Shown here: piece after piece, positions 44,334 to 54,634 of the stretch
Layout of the letters: every line of letters starts with the position of its first letter
Numbering within the stretch: position 1 is the first letter of the stretch
NCBI GenBank assembly: GCA_035578175.1
Contig: JAQMRL010000001.1
Span: forward strand, 430,417,545 to 430,481,544
Direction: 5' to 3'
DNA length: 64,000 nt
Source of the DNA: Catonia carolina
Taxonomy: Eukaryota; Arthropoda; Insecta; Hemiptera; Achilidae
Program-made: the position numbers and the translations under genes
The notes under the pieces: generated by a model
The model's database searches: none
The model's input: only the letters and a program-made list of their open reading frames with translations
Told to the model about the DNA's origin: nothing

Positions 44334-44741
44334 TTATTATTATTATTAGTCGTAAAACTCTCAAAGTGGAAGACGCTAAGTAAAGATGATTCAGTTTTGG
44401 GGTTTCTTGTTGTTCTTTTTATTTGCCCACCAGTTTTTCATTCCCAGCGAGAATTTAGCCTTTCTTTCTTCACTCCATTTTACTCCAGTTCTCGGAGCTT
44501 TTGTCTCTGGTTTAACTTCCCATTTCTCAACCTTCCTCCTAAAATTGTTTCTTGTGTCCAAGTCTTCTTTCACAATCTTAGCCATCTCCAAGTCTTTTTT
44601 AACATTTCGGATCCATTCTCCTCCATCAACGAGGGATGCTACGTATTTTACTATTTTTTTTGTTAGTCTGTGATCGGGAAGCCTCATTATATGGCCATAG
44701 AATTTAAGGCGTCTTTTCCTCATGTCTGTCATAATAAATAT
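44334..44741 (-). mobile_element. LINE 3' end with (TAA)n tail
   Basis: The minus-strand frame 44732-44391 reads RKRRLKFYGHIMRLPDHRLT, then NFRRKVEKWEVKPETK and WSEERKAKFSLGMKNWWANK. The 3' UTR ends in a (TAA) repeat at 44334-44349. gttttatta at 44325-44333 and 44742-44750 is a possible 9 bp target duplication. The element is severely 5'-truncated. Confidence 0.65.
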
Positions 44742-44750
44742 GTTTTATTA

Positions 44751-44889
44751 CTATTGGTAATAACTTTTCTGTGACCATATGAATTTTTTTGTTTTTCTTT
44801 TCATACTTTCGTATATTTTATTTAGTATAATAAATACTTTTGTATATTTGTAGACAGTAGCAGTAGTTTATCAATGCATTCATCACTCT
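44751..44889. other. No gene recognised
   Basis: AT-rich spacer. Confidence 0.4.
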
Positions 44890-45510
44890 TTTGCTGTTTT
44901 TCTCAAAAACGGTTCCCGTGATTTACTTCAAAATCATCTCATTGGCTACATTTTTGTGCTCTGTAATATAGGGTGAGCGACATATCTGTTGAAATTTATG
45001 GGAGCCTGTGCTCTCGTGATAAAACCTTTTTTAAAGACTGCGGCCTTAATATGCATTTAAGGCAAAAGTGTATATAATTTGTAAAAGTTGTAGAAATTTA
45101 AAACAATCTACAACTTTCATTTTAACCTTTTTTTCTACAGTCCAGCGCTCAGTTCAGCGTTAATTAGTGATTTTTACATATTATTCTCATTGAAATCAAT
45201 AAAAAAAGTTTTTATTTAAGATCGGTCCTCAGTATGAATTTCACGAAATAGTTATATGTTACAAAAGTTATTAGAAATTAAAACCAACAACTATTATTTC
45301 AATCATTTTTTTCTACAGAGCTTAGTTAAGCGTCAATAGTGATTTTCTCTATTTTTTAGGTCTAATAGAGATTGATTTTGATTTAGTGTCATTCGCAAAT
45401 GATTAAAATTAGGTTAAGTTTTCCATTCTACATTGTTTACTCATGATTAAACATATTTTTTATTATATAAATTAGCAAGAGAAAGTCGTGTGTGTTTACA
45501 CCAGATTTTT
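44890..45510 (-). repeat. R-CA repeat, copy E (lacks the CA end)
   Basis: Diverged minus-strand copy covering the internal repeats and the left tip (gtgtttacaccagattt), truncated before the dinucleotide tract. Confidence 0.7.
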
Positions 45511-46406
45511 CTGTCTGAATTTTCTTAACTTCATTATCATTGATGTCCAATTGTTTTATTGTGATTGGTGGATTAATAATTTTCTCTATTAAAAATATAC
45601 TCCAACAATTTTTAATGAGGGATCGCATTGAAAATTATTGTAATTGCCAAATATGATTGTTCAAATAATTTACTTGTGTTGTTTCGTAGTATTAATTTAC
45701 GGTTTGAAAAGTTATTTATTGTAACTTAATTAAGTTTATTATGAATATTACAAAATTGATGTAATTGAGATTAAAAAACGTTTAAAATAATTGGGATTTA
45801 CAACATTTGTAATTAACAATTTATTCGTTTTAAAAAAAGTGCATAAAATATCTCATAATATGCTTCATTACTAATTAACGTTTTATTTTCATAGAAATCT
45901 TATCACTGAACTGTTCCATTTGCGCTCACATATTTTTGTTTTGTACCAAGTATTTACCTCCTCACCGTTATCATTAAAAATTATAAAAAATTATGAAATT
46001 TTTTTTGTAATTTTTCAATGTATAGTAAAGTATTTCTTGAATAGTATAGTGGGTAGTTACCCAAGGAGCGTTGTTCGGCCAAACTCATCGTCCTGGGTAA
46101 AAGCTTTTTGATTTTAAGAAGAACGATTTTACAAATTCAAGTAATCACGGAAACTACTACTGTAAATAAAAAAAACTATCAGTCAAAGAAAACAAAATTG
46201 CGTTTATTATAAAAATACTGTTGTTAATTGAATTTAATAAAAATGAAACTTGAATATAAATTTTGAAAAAATTAATGAGTTTATAGTTTTTTCAAGTAGT
46301 TTTATTTTGGCCTTACCAACACGCAAATATCTTCCCCCATACGTCTTCCCCTCGTGAGGGAGTGAACATGAGTTTTTCTCGCCGCCTCGGATAAAAAAAA
46401 ACACGC
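45511..46406. other. No gene recognised
   Basis: AT-rich, no match to other parts of the window. Confidence 0.4.
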
Positions 46407-46419
46407 ATATATGTCTATA

Positions 46420-46735
46420 CCCACCGGGTTGGTCTAGGGGTAACGTTGTCGCCGCTAGTCAGCTGTCTAACAGCTGATTTTCGGAGACGAAGGTTCCTGG
46501 TTCAAATCCTAGTAAAGGTAGTTACTTTTATACGGATTTGAATGCTAGATAGTGGTTACCGGTGTACTTTGATGGTTGGGTTTCAATTAACCATACTCTT
46601 TCAGGAATGGTCGGTCTGAGTTTGCACAAGACTACACCTCCCTTACACGTCGTACATATCATCTTCATCTCATTGGGTCATGGGGTTGCTTATTGTTCTA
46701 AATTGAACAGATTGCAACGTACAAACATTAGGAAT
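46420..46735 (+). mobile_element. SINE-2, full-length copy 4 with 13 bp duplication
   Basis: atatatgtctata flanks it perfectly (46407-46419, 46736-46748), fixing SINE-2 at 316 bp from cccaccgggttgg to acaaacattagga. The cagctgtctaacagctg palindrome and box B ggttcaaatcc are intact. Confidence 0.9.
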
Positions 46736-46944
46736 ATATATGTCTATATAGCTCTAACATTTTGATAGACTATTTATAAAATTTTTATTAATATTCCTAA
46801 GCTTTGCTCCATTAAATAAAATGTTCTTATTAATGTCTGCTGTGACCAATATTGAAATTATTTCATTAAATATGCATAAGTAATTTTTTCGATGACAATG
46901 AATTTTCAATTATTCATACAATTTTATTGTTGTTTTTCAATATA

Positions 46945-47885
46945 CGAGGTGTGACTATTAAATAACAAGACTGACGTTGTAAAAAATTTTATTTTTATTT
47001 TATACATAATCACTTATTGTCACCTTCAATATTATCACTCCTTCTCTATCCCTACAATGCTCCATTCAAATTTTCCATTGTTGGAAACAGTGCTGGAAGT
47101 CATCTTCTATCAGCTCCTTCAAGACAAGTGCTACTCAAAAATGTTTGAAATGAAGCTCGCAAAAATGTTTGTACTGATATTTTGTACGCGATTGAAAATG
47201 ACCCAAATTTTTTGGAACCGATAATAACATGTGATGAAACGTGGTTTTTTACTTATGATCCGGAAACGAAGTGCCAGTCCATGCACTGGAAGGGCCGAAC
47301 TTCACCGAAAGCCAAAAAAACTCGAATGAGCAAGTCAAAATTTAAAGTAATGATGATTGTTTTTTCTTATATCCATGGGATTGTGTACCTTCACTTGGTT
47401 TCTGAAGGTCAAATAATTAATCAATATTACTATCTTGAGGTACTTTCTAAACTACGTCAACGAGTAAGGAAAAACGCCCCGAAATGTGAAAGGACAAATC
47501 ATGAGTTCTCCAAGACAATGCGCCAACTCATTTCGTGTTGTCTGTCAAGAGATTCCTAGCCAAGTACAGCATCTCAGTGTTAGAACATCCACCTTATTCA
47601 CCAGATCTTGCACCATGTGACTTCTACCTGTTCTCTATGGTGAAATCTGCAGTAAAAGGGACAAGATTTGAGTGTGTGGAAGCTGTAAAAGAGAAAGCGG
47701 CACGTGTATTGAAGGAGCTGACAGAAGATGACTTCCAGCACTGTTTTCAACAATGAAAAATTTGCATGGAGCGTTGTAGGGATAGAGAAGGAGTGATAAT
47801 ATTGAAGGTGACAATAAGTGATTATGTATAAAATAAAAATAAAATCTTTTACAACGTCAGACTCGTTATTTAATAGTCCACCTCG
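46945..47885 (+). mobile_element. mariner element with ~189 bp inverted ends
   Basis: Flanked by TA (46943-46944, 47886-47887). Outer ends are cgaggtgtgactattaaata and its inverse. The inverted repeats run ~189 bp on each side (46945-47134, 47697-47885) and include transposase coding sequence: the left arm is an inverted copy of the 3' end, containing the end of the transposase backwards. The true 5' end and transposase N-terminus are lost. Confidence 0.85.
47149..47756 (+). pseudogene. mariner transposase, C-terminal two-thirds, broken
   Basis: Shows the catalytic signatures of a D,D34D transposase. The first Asp is in EPIITCDETWFFTYDPETK (about 47234), the second in VLQDNAPTH (about 47510), the third in HPPYSPDLAPCDFYLF (about 47622). 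The end ELTEDDFQHCFQQ is at 47756. There is a frame change between the first and second Asp segments, plus an in-frame stop just before the second. The DNA-binding N-terminus is missing, so it is inactive. Confidence 0.85.
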
Positions 47886-47887
47886 TA

Positions 47888-48051
47888 ACATTGATAAACA
47901 CTTATCAATTATTTATTATTGCTCAATTAATAAATTATTAAATAGGCGTATTGTAGCAAAGTTATTACTTAAGCCTAAAATAATGAAATGTGCGGTACGA
48001 CTTCCTACTACCGACAACTAAAATCTTACATGTTGTAGTCACAAAAGTTAA
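47888..48051. other. No gene recognised
   Basis: AT-rich spacer ending in the left target duplication of the next insertion. Confidence 0.5.
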
Positions 48052-48099
48052 TAAATCATTCATCATCATCATCATCTTCAGTTCAAGGATTAGGCTGGA

Positions 48100-49470
48100 T
48101 TAAACCTGTTCCGATACCCATCTTTTCCTCGGTCTCCCTATATCCCGTTTTCCTATTGGCTTGTAATTCATAATTTCAAGCGGTAGGCTTTCTGGTTCCA
48201 TTCTATTTAAATGACTGCACCAGCGTCTTCGATTGTGGATAATTTTTTCACCCAGGGGTGTGACACCCAAAGCTCTTCTGATTTCTTCATTTCTAATTCT
48301 ATCTGCTCTGGAACATCCATACACACTACGTAGAAACCTCATCTCCGCTGCTTGAACATTACTATCAATTTTCCTTGTATGGATCCAGTTCTCACTTCCA
48401 TAAAGTAATGTTGGGATAGCTATTGTATTATAAAATTTTATTCTAGTTTCTTGCCTTGTTCTGTTTTTGAGGTTTCTGTGTATGCTGCCACATATCCTCT
48501 GGAATTTCACCATTTTGTCATATACATCTTTATCTTTATCGTAAGTTACATCAGTTCCCAGGTAGCTGAAATGTTTTACCTGTTCTATTATCTTTCCATT
48601 CAGCTCTATTTTTGTTCTTGCTGGGTTTTTTCCTTTAAAAGCCATTGATTTTGTTTTCATTGTTGAAATTTGTAAATTATATTTTTGAGCCACTCTGTCC
48701 AACATAAATACTGCTTTTTGTAAGGCGTCTTCACTTTCCTGCAGTATCACGAGATCATCTGCATACATAATCGAGTTCACCGATATTTGATTTGAAAGCT
48801 GTATACCTGAGTCCACAAGCATCTTCCATGTGCGTAGCATGTCGTCAACATAAATATTAAATAATGTCGGAGATACACAACATCCTTGTCGAACTCCCTT
48901 GTTTGTATGAATGGCAGAAGTCAATTGTTCATGAACTTGCAGGCAAATGGTCGTATTCTCATATAGGCTCTGTAGAGATTGAATGATATGTTTGGGATAT
49001 CCTCTTGATCCTAGAACCCACCATAATAGATTGCGATTAACTGAGTCAAAAGCCTTTGCTAAATCAACGAAAGCCATGTGAGTTTCCAGGTTGTATTCTC
49101 GCTTTTTTGCAATGATTTGGTTCATTGTGAAAATTGCATCAGAGCATGACCTACCTTTACGAAATCCCATTTGTTCCTCCAACAGTAATGTCTCAGTGAT
49201 TACTTTCAACCTATTGTTGATTATCCTGACATATACTTTATATGTGGTATCTAGAAGGCTGATGCCTCTGTAATTTTGAGGATCCGCTCTGTTACCTTTC
49301 TTAAATAATGAGATAACCCTGGACTGCAGCCATTCTTTGGGAACCTGATGGTGTTTCCAGCACATATTAAACAGATGTAATAGTCTGAGGTGTAGAAGTA
49401 TTCCTCCATATTTCAGCAGCTCCATATTTATCCCATTCAAACCTGGAGCTTTACGATTTTTGGTATTTAT
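48100..49470 (-). CDS. LINE A reverse transcriptase (5'-truncated, intact frame)
   Basis: Open for about 457 codons without a stop. Reverse transcriptase motifs in order: NRKAPGLNGINMELLKYGG (fingers), QNYRGISLL, EEQMGFRKGRSCSDAIF, FVDLAKAFDSVNR (motif A Asp), GVRQGCCVSPTLFNIYVDD (motif B), IMYADDLVIL (catalytic Asp pair, 48755-48766), HFSYLGTDVT, then the tail PTLLYGSENW ... EMRFLRSVYGCSR ... GRPRKRWVSEQV. The endonuclease lies upstream of the truncation and is absent. The clade is not assigned. Related decayed tails are at 16.95, 33.6 and 53.4 kb. The intact frame implies recent origin. Confidence 0.9.
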   Translation of the reverse strand: MNTKNRKAPGLNGINMELLKYGGILLHLRLLHLFNMCWKHHQVPKEWLQSRVISLFKKGNRADPQNYRGISLLDTTYKVYVRIINNRLKVITETLLLEEQMGFRKGRSCSDAIFTMNQIIAKKREYNLETHMAFVDLAKAFDSVNRNLLWWVLGSRGYPKHIIQSLQSLYENTTICLQVHEQLTSAIHTNKGVRQGCCVSPTLFNIYVDDMLRTWKMLVDSGIQLSNQISVNSIMYADDLVILQESEDALQKAVFMLDRVAQKYNLQISTMKTKSMAFKGKNPARTKIELNGKIIEQVKHFSYLGTDVTYDKDKDVYDKMVKFQRICGSIHRNLKNRTRQETRIKFYNTIAIPTLLYGSENWIHTRKIDSNVQAAEMRFLRSVYGCSRADRIRNEEIRRALGVTPLGEKIIHNRRRWCSHLNRMEPESLPLEIMNYKPIGKRDIGRPRKRWVSEQV

Positions 49471-49613
49471 TTATTATTTAGCGTATGGCTTTTCAAGACA
49501 TTTAAAAAATCAGTATCATAATTGTTATATATTGGGATCAAATATGACCCTCTGTCTAATCTATCTGTCTAAATATGTACATACAGTACGTAATTCTAAA
49601 AACATGCTTAAGT

Positions 49614-51349
49614 CTATATACAGACATCCAGTCTGTCCAAGTAGGCTATTGATTCTGGAGTTGCCATCAGGAAATCCGCTCTTGTCCCTCCTCTAAAGGC
49701 AGTTATTCTGCACTCTTTCACTATGTGATCAATAGTTTGTCTTTGACCACACTCACATAAAGGCGATGGTATTTTGCCCCATTTAAACAATAAATCAGCA
49801 CACCTACCGTGTTTTGTTCTTATTCTATTTAGAGCTGACCATTTTCTACGAGGTAGTCCAAAACCTGGCGGTTTTTGTGAAAACCATGGGATTTGTTCTT
49901 GCTGCCATGCACTGGGTATGTTAAATGCTTCCTCTTTGGCAGTAATTGCAGTTTTTGTAGGTGGCTTTCTTGAGCGCAGACGAGTTTTATTTGCGTTTTC
50001 AATATCCTCATGAATTCTTAGGTCTTGATTGTCGACAATCTTATCATACTCTCTAATGAGGGCATTCTTGCGGCGCAGGTTTGGGGGTGGTATGTGGCTC
50101 AATACTGGAAGCCATTCAGTAGGTGTTGATCTGATAGCGCCAGTGATCATTCTCATGGTATTATTGAGTTGGGCGTCTACTCTATGAGTGTGAGGGCTGT
50201 TTAGCCAGACAGGTGCACAGTATTCAGCCGCTGAGAACACAAGGCTCAGAGCTGTTGAGCGAAGAGTTGAGGCTGAAGCTCCCCAAGTTGTTCCACAGAG
50301 CTTTTGTATAATATTATTCCTTGCTTTCAATTTCTCTGCTATTCTTGATAGATGATGTTTGAAAGAAAGGGTTCTATCAAGTGTTATGCCTAGATATTTT
50401 GGGGTCCTATTGTGAAGAAGCAATTTGTTCTCGAACTGGATTTTGAGCTCTCTCTTGGCAAGTTTGTTGTTAAGGTGAAAGCAAGAAACCTCAGTCTTGC
50501 TAGCATTAGGCTGCAGGCGCCATTGTCGGAAATATCTACCCATTCTCTTCAAATCATGAGAAAGAACCTGTTCCGCCTCCTCAAACGATCCACACCTAGT
50601 TGCTAACACCCAATCATCAGCATAGCCAAACTTTTTGGATGTAGTCTTGGGCAAGTCTGCAATGTAGAGGCTGAAGAGGAGCGGGGCGAGCACCGATCCT
50701 TGGGGCAGACCATTTTTCAGTTTCCTCTGTGTGCTTTTGTTGGAACCCATGATGACTTGAAATGTTCTGTCATTTAGCATGCTATTTAAGAGACGAGATG
50801 TTATTTTGCATGGAATTACACGAAGAAACTTATAAATCAAGCCCTCTCTCCACACTGTATCATAGGCTGCTGATAAGTCAATGAAAGCAGCGGAGGTTTT
50901 AAGCTTCTCTTGAAATCCACCTTCAATGAATGTTGTCAATGAGAGGACCTGGTCACAGCAGCTCCGTTTTGGCCTAAAGCCAGCCTGTTCATATGGTATC
51001 ACATCAAGGACACTTTGGCAGATTCTATTGTAGATGAGCCGTTCCAATAATTTGTAAATCACCGATAGCAATGCAATAGGTCTGTAACTTTTAGTTGAGT
51101 CTGCTGGTTTCCCAGGCTTGAGAATTGCTATTATTTTTGATTGCTTCAATTCCTTAGGTACATTGCCAGTTTGCATTACATCTGTGAAAAATCTAGCCAG
51201 CCAAACCCTTGCATATTTTCCACAATTTATAAGGAATTCTGGGTTGATGTTATCAAATCCGGGTGCTTTACCAGGTTTCATATCTCTGAGCGCAAGACCA
51301 ATTTCTTCTGCCGTGAAAGGTTGTGCATATTCAGTCACCACTGCATCAT
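49614..51349 (-). CDS. LINE B reverse transcriptase, main part
   Basis: About 578 uninterrupted codons. Motifs: RDMKPGKAPGFDNINPEFL, SYRPIALLSVIYKLLERLIY, EQAGFRPKRSCCDQVL, FIDLSAAYDTVWREGL (motif A), GLPQGSVLAPLLFSLYIADL (motif B), KFGYADDWVLATR (catalytic Asp pair, 50613-50624), TPKYLGITLDRTLSF (thumb), and a C-terminal Cys-His module LCECGQRQTIDHIVKEC as found in Jockey/I-type polyproteins. The 3' UTR continues to ~49470 and ends A-rich. Its upstream continuation lies beyond a SINE (see 51509-52365). Confidence 0.9.
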
Positions 51350-51508
51350 GAGTGCTCGCCTCTCATCATGCGGTCTTGGGTTCGAATCCCATTCAGGCAC
51401 GGCATTTTTTCATACGTTACAAAATATCATTTCATCCTTCACCGTCTGCATTAGCAGTAATTGCAGAACAGTCGGACGTTAAACCAAAAAAAAAAAAAAA
51501 AAAAAAAA
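51350..51508 (+). mobile_element. SINE-1 subtype A, 5'-truncated, inside LINE B
   Basis: ccactgcatcat flanks it (51338-51349, 51509-51520). It starts gagtgctcgcctctc, so the first ~26 bp including most of box A are missing. Box B is intact and the tail ends in an uninterrupted ~24 bp A-run. Discounting the SINE and one copy of the duplication leaves LINE B's frame continuous. Confidence 0.92.
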
Positions 51509-52365
51509 CCACTGCATCATTTTTCATCTTTCTCAGTTCCTGCTTAACCTGGATTGAGTGTTCCTTATCTTTTGGTGCTCTAGATGTTGTCACTATGTGA
51601 GACGCTACAGCATTTGGGGTGACACCAGTTTTTTGTCTTTGAATCGGAGCTGCACTGCCCAATTTTCTTAGCAATGTCCACGCTTGACGGCTTGAGGTCT
51701 GGAAATTCATACTCTCTACTGTTGTTGTCCATTTTTGTTGTCTAGCATCATCAAGGCTTTGAAGAAGTTCGTCTGCCACCTCCTGATTGCCTGTTTCCCG
51801 AAAGCACCGATAAAGTTCCTCACTGTTTTGAGACCAGCCTGGAACATATTCCTCGCGAAATCCCCTAGGAATGTGTTTCTTAGCAGTGCTTGTTACTGCT
51901 CCAATAAACCTGTTATAATTCTTGCTGATTGGTGGTATCCAGCCCAGGCATTTGTCCAAATCTCTTGAGAAGTGTTCCCAGTTTGCTTTCTTGAAGTTGG
52001 TATTTCTCAGTGCATTTGACAGTTCTTCCATAGTTATCATATCTACACTGCAATTTTCACAGAGAGTCTCACTTTTATCTGGTTCTATTTTCTCACACCA
52101 AAGCTCTTTACAATGCTTGATCCAATCATTAGCTTCTATACAATTGACATTTATTGTATCTCTTTCCGCCTTATTGAAGACTTTCATGACTTTGTAAGCT
52201 AATGATTGCCTTCCATGTACATCATTTTCAATAGTGGATATAAACTTATCCCATGATTCTTGATGAGCTTTCCTTACAACTTTTGAGGCTTTATTTCTAA
52301 GAACATGGTATTCATTCCTATTTAGCGGTGTCTGGTTTCCTAAATATCTTCTTGGTTTCCTAAAT
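51509..52365 (-). CDS. LINE B polyprotein, upstream part (linker before reverse transcriptase)
   Basis: Open frame in phase with the main part across the SINE. It starts at the 5' truncation (FRKPRRYLGNQTPLNRNEYH) and includes RNKASKVVRKAHQESWDKFI and SSRQAWTLLRKLGSAAPI, ending RKMKNDAV at the SINE. The pattern (basic helix, RKAHxxxW, then SRxAWxLLRKLG) is the endonuclease-reverse transcriptase linker of Jockey/I-type LINEs. The endonuclease itself is missing. Confidence 0.8.
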
Positions 52366-52372
52366 CATTCAT

Positions 52373-52868
52373 AAAATGTTAATATATATTTTTATTTCTA
52401 TTACATAAAACGATTGCTGTATTTATTCATATAGTAGTAATATTTAAAATAATTGTTGTCCTATATTTCAACTAAATAAATAGGCCTACATACTATTATT
52501 AAAAATTTATATTCCGTACAAATATTTGATTTCATGATGAGAATGATTAGTTTTGAAATTATTAAGTAATAATATTGTGATGTCTTTTTTTTAAATATCT
52601 TTAAATATTGCTAGTGTAAAATTATTTTAAATATGTTTCTAAAATGATTTATTTCATAAATTAAGTATGATACTAACAATATTATTTGCCATAACCTTCC
52701 GTATATAATTCATATTTTACACAAAGAAACCAAATAAAAATAAATTAACTTACAAACCTGAGTAATATCGAAAAAATTGATTTAAAAAAAATTTCTTTTA
52801 CTTTAAATATGAGCTCTTAATTTTTAAATAGAATTTAGAAAAATACGCTGAATTATTTTGCCAATAAC
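52373..52868. other. AT-rich; part duplicated at 53.96 kb
   Basis: About 52449-52565 (cctatatttcaactaaataa, acaaatatttgatttc, gatgagaatga) recurs in the same orientation at about 53962-54080. No gene seen. Confidence 0.5.
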
Positions 52869-53255
52869 GGGCAGGTGGAGTGTTTAATAAATTGCACTCT
52901 ATCTGTTGGTTTCAGGGCTAAAAAAAAAATTTGGTTTCTTATCACATAGTCAGCCAATTATATGACTGACCTATTTAAAAACACATGAGGTAGACGTGTA
53001 AGAGACATTAGTCAGAGTTGTCTTCTCTAATAGCAATAAATTTCATCATCATACAGCCAGACCCTGTGGTGAATGAAGTGAAGGTGTAATTTTCAGGGTG
53101 AAAAGTACATGCTTTGCGGAGGGCCTGGCATGCTGACAAGCATATTCTTTCAACTCGGTGAGAAAGGCAATAGTAAACTAACTCACTTTTTTATTTAATA
53201 AAACCTCTAGAGGTTCAAATCAGCCTTTCGACTGTTGATCTAAACATACCTAAAC
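52869..53255 (+). repeat. R400 SINE-like retroposon, copy 5
   Basis: ggcaggtggagtgt start and gttgatctaaacatacctaa end. The most diverged 3' end of the five copies. Confidence 0.75.
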
Positions 53256-53399
53256 ATATTAAGACCGGAAATTTTGAAAAATTTTGTATTTAAAGAACAC
53301 TTGATTCTATCTACAAGCTGTTTACAATGAAAGCAGACGGAATTATCAGCTATAACCGAGACGGATAAATGGAAAAACCGATATACGGAATTTTTGTGA

Positions 53400-53860
53400 A
53401 TATCGAATAAAGTAACTTACATCATAAGGTAATGGCAGCCCCAGTCCTTCTTTATGGAAATGAGTCATGGGTTACCACAAAACGCTAAGAAAGTAGGATC
53501 CAAGCAGCTGAAATGAGGTTTTTAAGAAGGGGGAATGGCTGCTCGAGGCTGGATCTAATACATAACGAAGAAATTAGATCTGAGTTAGATGTATTTAGTC
53601 TGAATAAAAAAGTGGAGGAGTACCGTAATCAATGGAGACAACATTTGGAACGGATGCCGGAAGAGAGAATACCCTTCAAAGTTACGGAATATGTTCCAGT
53701 TGGAAGAATGGAGGCGGGAAGACATTGAAGAACATGACAGTAGTCGAGATGTACGGTTTGAAATATCTCGTGTTTGTGTATACGTACATAACGGTTTGTG
53801 AGTTCGGAATAGGCTTATGCCTAATCCTTGATAGTAAGAAGAAGAAGAAGAATTATACTT
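53400..53860 (+). pseudogene. LINE A-type polyprotein C-terminus
   Basis: Reads VMAAPVLLYGNESW, then (53513-53728) MRFLRRGNGCSRLDLIHNEE, RNQWRQHLERMPEERIPFKV and PVGRMEAGRH before a stop. It parallels the tail of LINE A (EMRFLRSVYGCSR ... GRPRKRW). A (GAA)n-like run at about 53837-53853 may be its tail. Confidence 0.65.
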
Positions 53861-54460
53861 AATAAATGATCTTAAATAGAATAATATTTCATTTAAGTAA
53901 CGTAATAGAATTAATTTATAAATAATAACATCTAATCCTATTTAATTTCCGTTAATTAAACCTATTTAAAATTGCTGACCTATATTTCAATTAAATAAAT
54001 ACATACTATTGTTAAAATTTATATTCCATACAAATATTTGATTTCGAGATGAGAATGAGCAGTCTAGAAATTACTCGAGATTTATTCAATGCTTAGTCGA
54101 GACCAGCATACCCGTGGTGTGCACGCCCTTTTGTAACCAGTATGAAGCTCTACAAAAACGATTTCGTACTTATGCAAGTATTGTGAAAGTTTGACCGTGT
54201 GGAAATTCCACATTTACTACATCTATTCAACAATCAAGCCCAGCCCTATATAAATAATATTAATAATTACAACAAAAATATTCATTAGAAACTTCCATAC
54301 TATCAGTACATTTCACGGTAAACCACATTTTATATAATAATTTTGTCACTAATGTTCAAGCAGTACTATAATTTACTCACTTATTGACTAATTTTGATGC
54401 TCTATTCACAACAGAATAGTACAAACTACAATTTCATTTCATTTATTGTTTTTTTACTTT
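53861..54460. other. No gene recognised
   Basis: AT-rich. Includes the second copy of the ~120 bp repeat noted at 52449. Confidence 0.4.
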
Positions 54461-54570
54461 TTCGAAATCGAGTTTTCACCGGATCTACACGTTTTCAGAC
54501 CCCTGAAACCAAAAAAACATGTTTTAGCGATTGGTGTGTGTGTGTGTGTGTGCGTGTGTGTGTTTGTGTG

Positions 54571-54634
<64 letters not shown>

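Larger units (their letters stand above)
48064..52360 (-). mobile_element. Chimeric insertion: LINE A 3' half joined to LINE B, one target duplication
   Basis: A single perfect 12 bp duplication taaatcattcat lies at 48052-48063 and 52361-52372. Between them, on the minus strand, come 5'-truncated LINE B (from ~52360 to its A-rich 3' end ataaataaata near 49470), then immediately LINE A from within its reverse transcriptase to its (GAT)n-like 3' tail at 48064. No duplication separates A from B. A SINE was later inserted in B. This looks like one integration event of two joined RNAs. Confidence 0.8.

Noticed and set aside
44152..44741. A second template-jump chimera (two LINE tails abutting at 44325-44349)
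   Set aside because: A possible 9 bp duplication (gttttatta) flanks the inner element alone, so ordinary insertion next to or into an older tail is sufficient.
49614..52365. LINE B as an intact, active element
   Set aside because: It is 5'-truncated (no endonuclease), split by a SINE, and joined to LINE A; only the reverse transcriptase frame is preserved.
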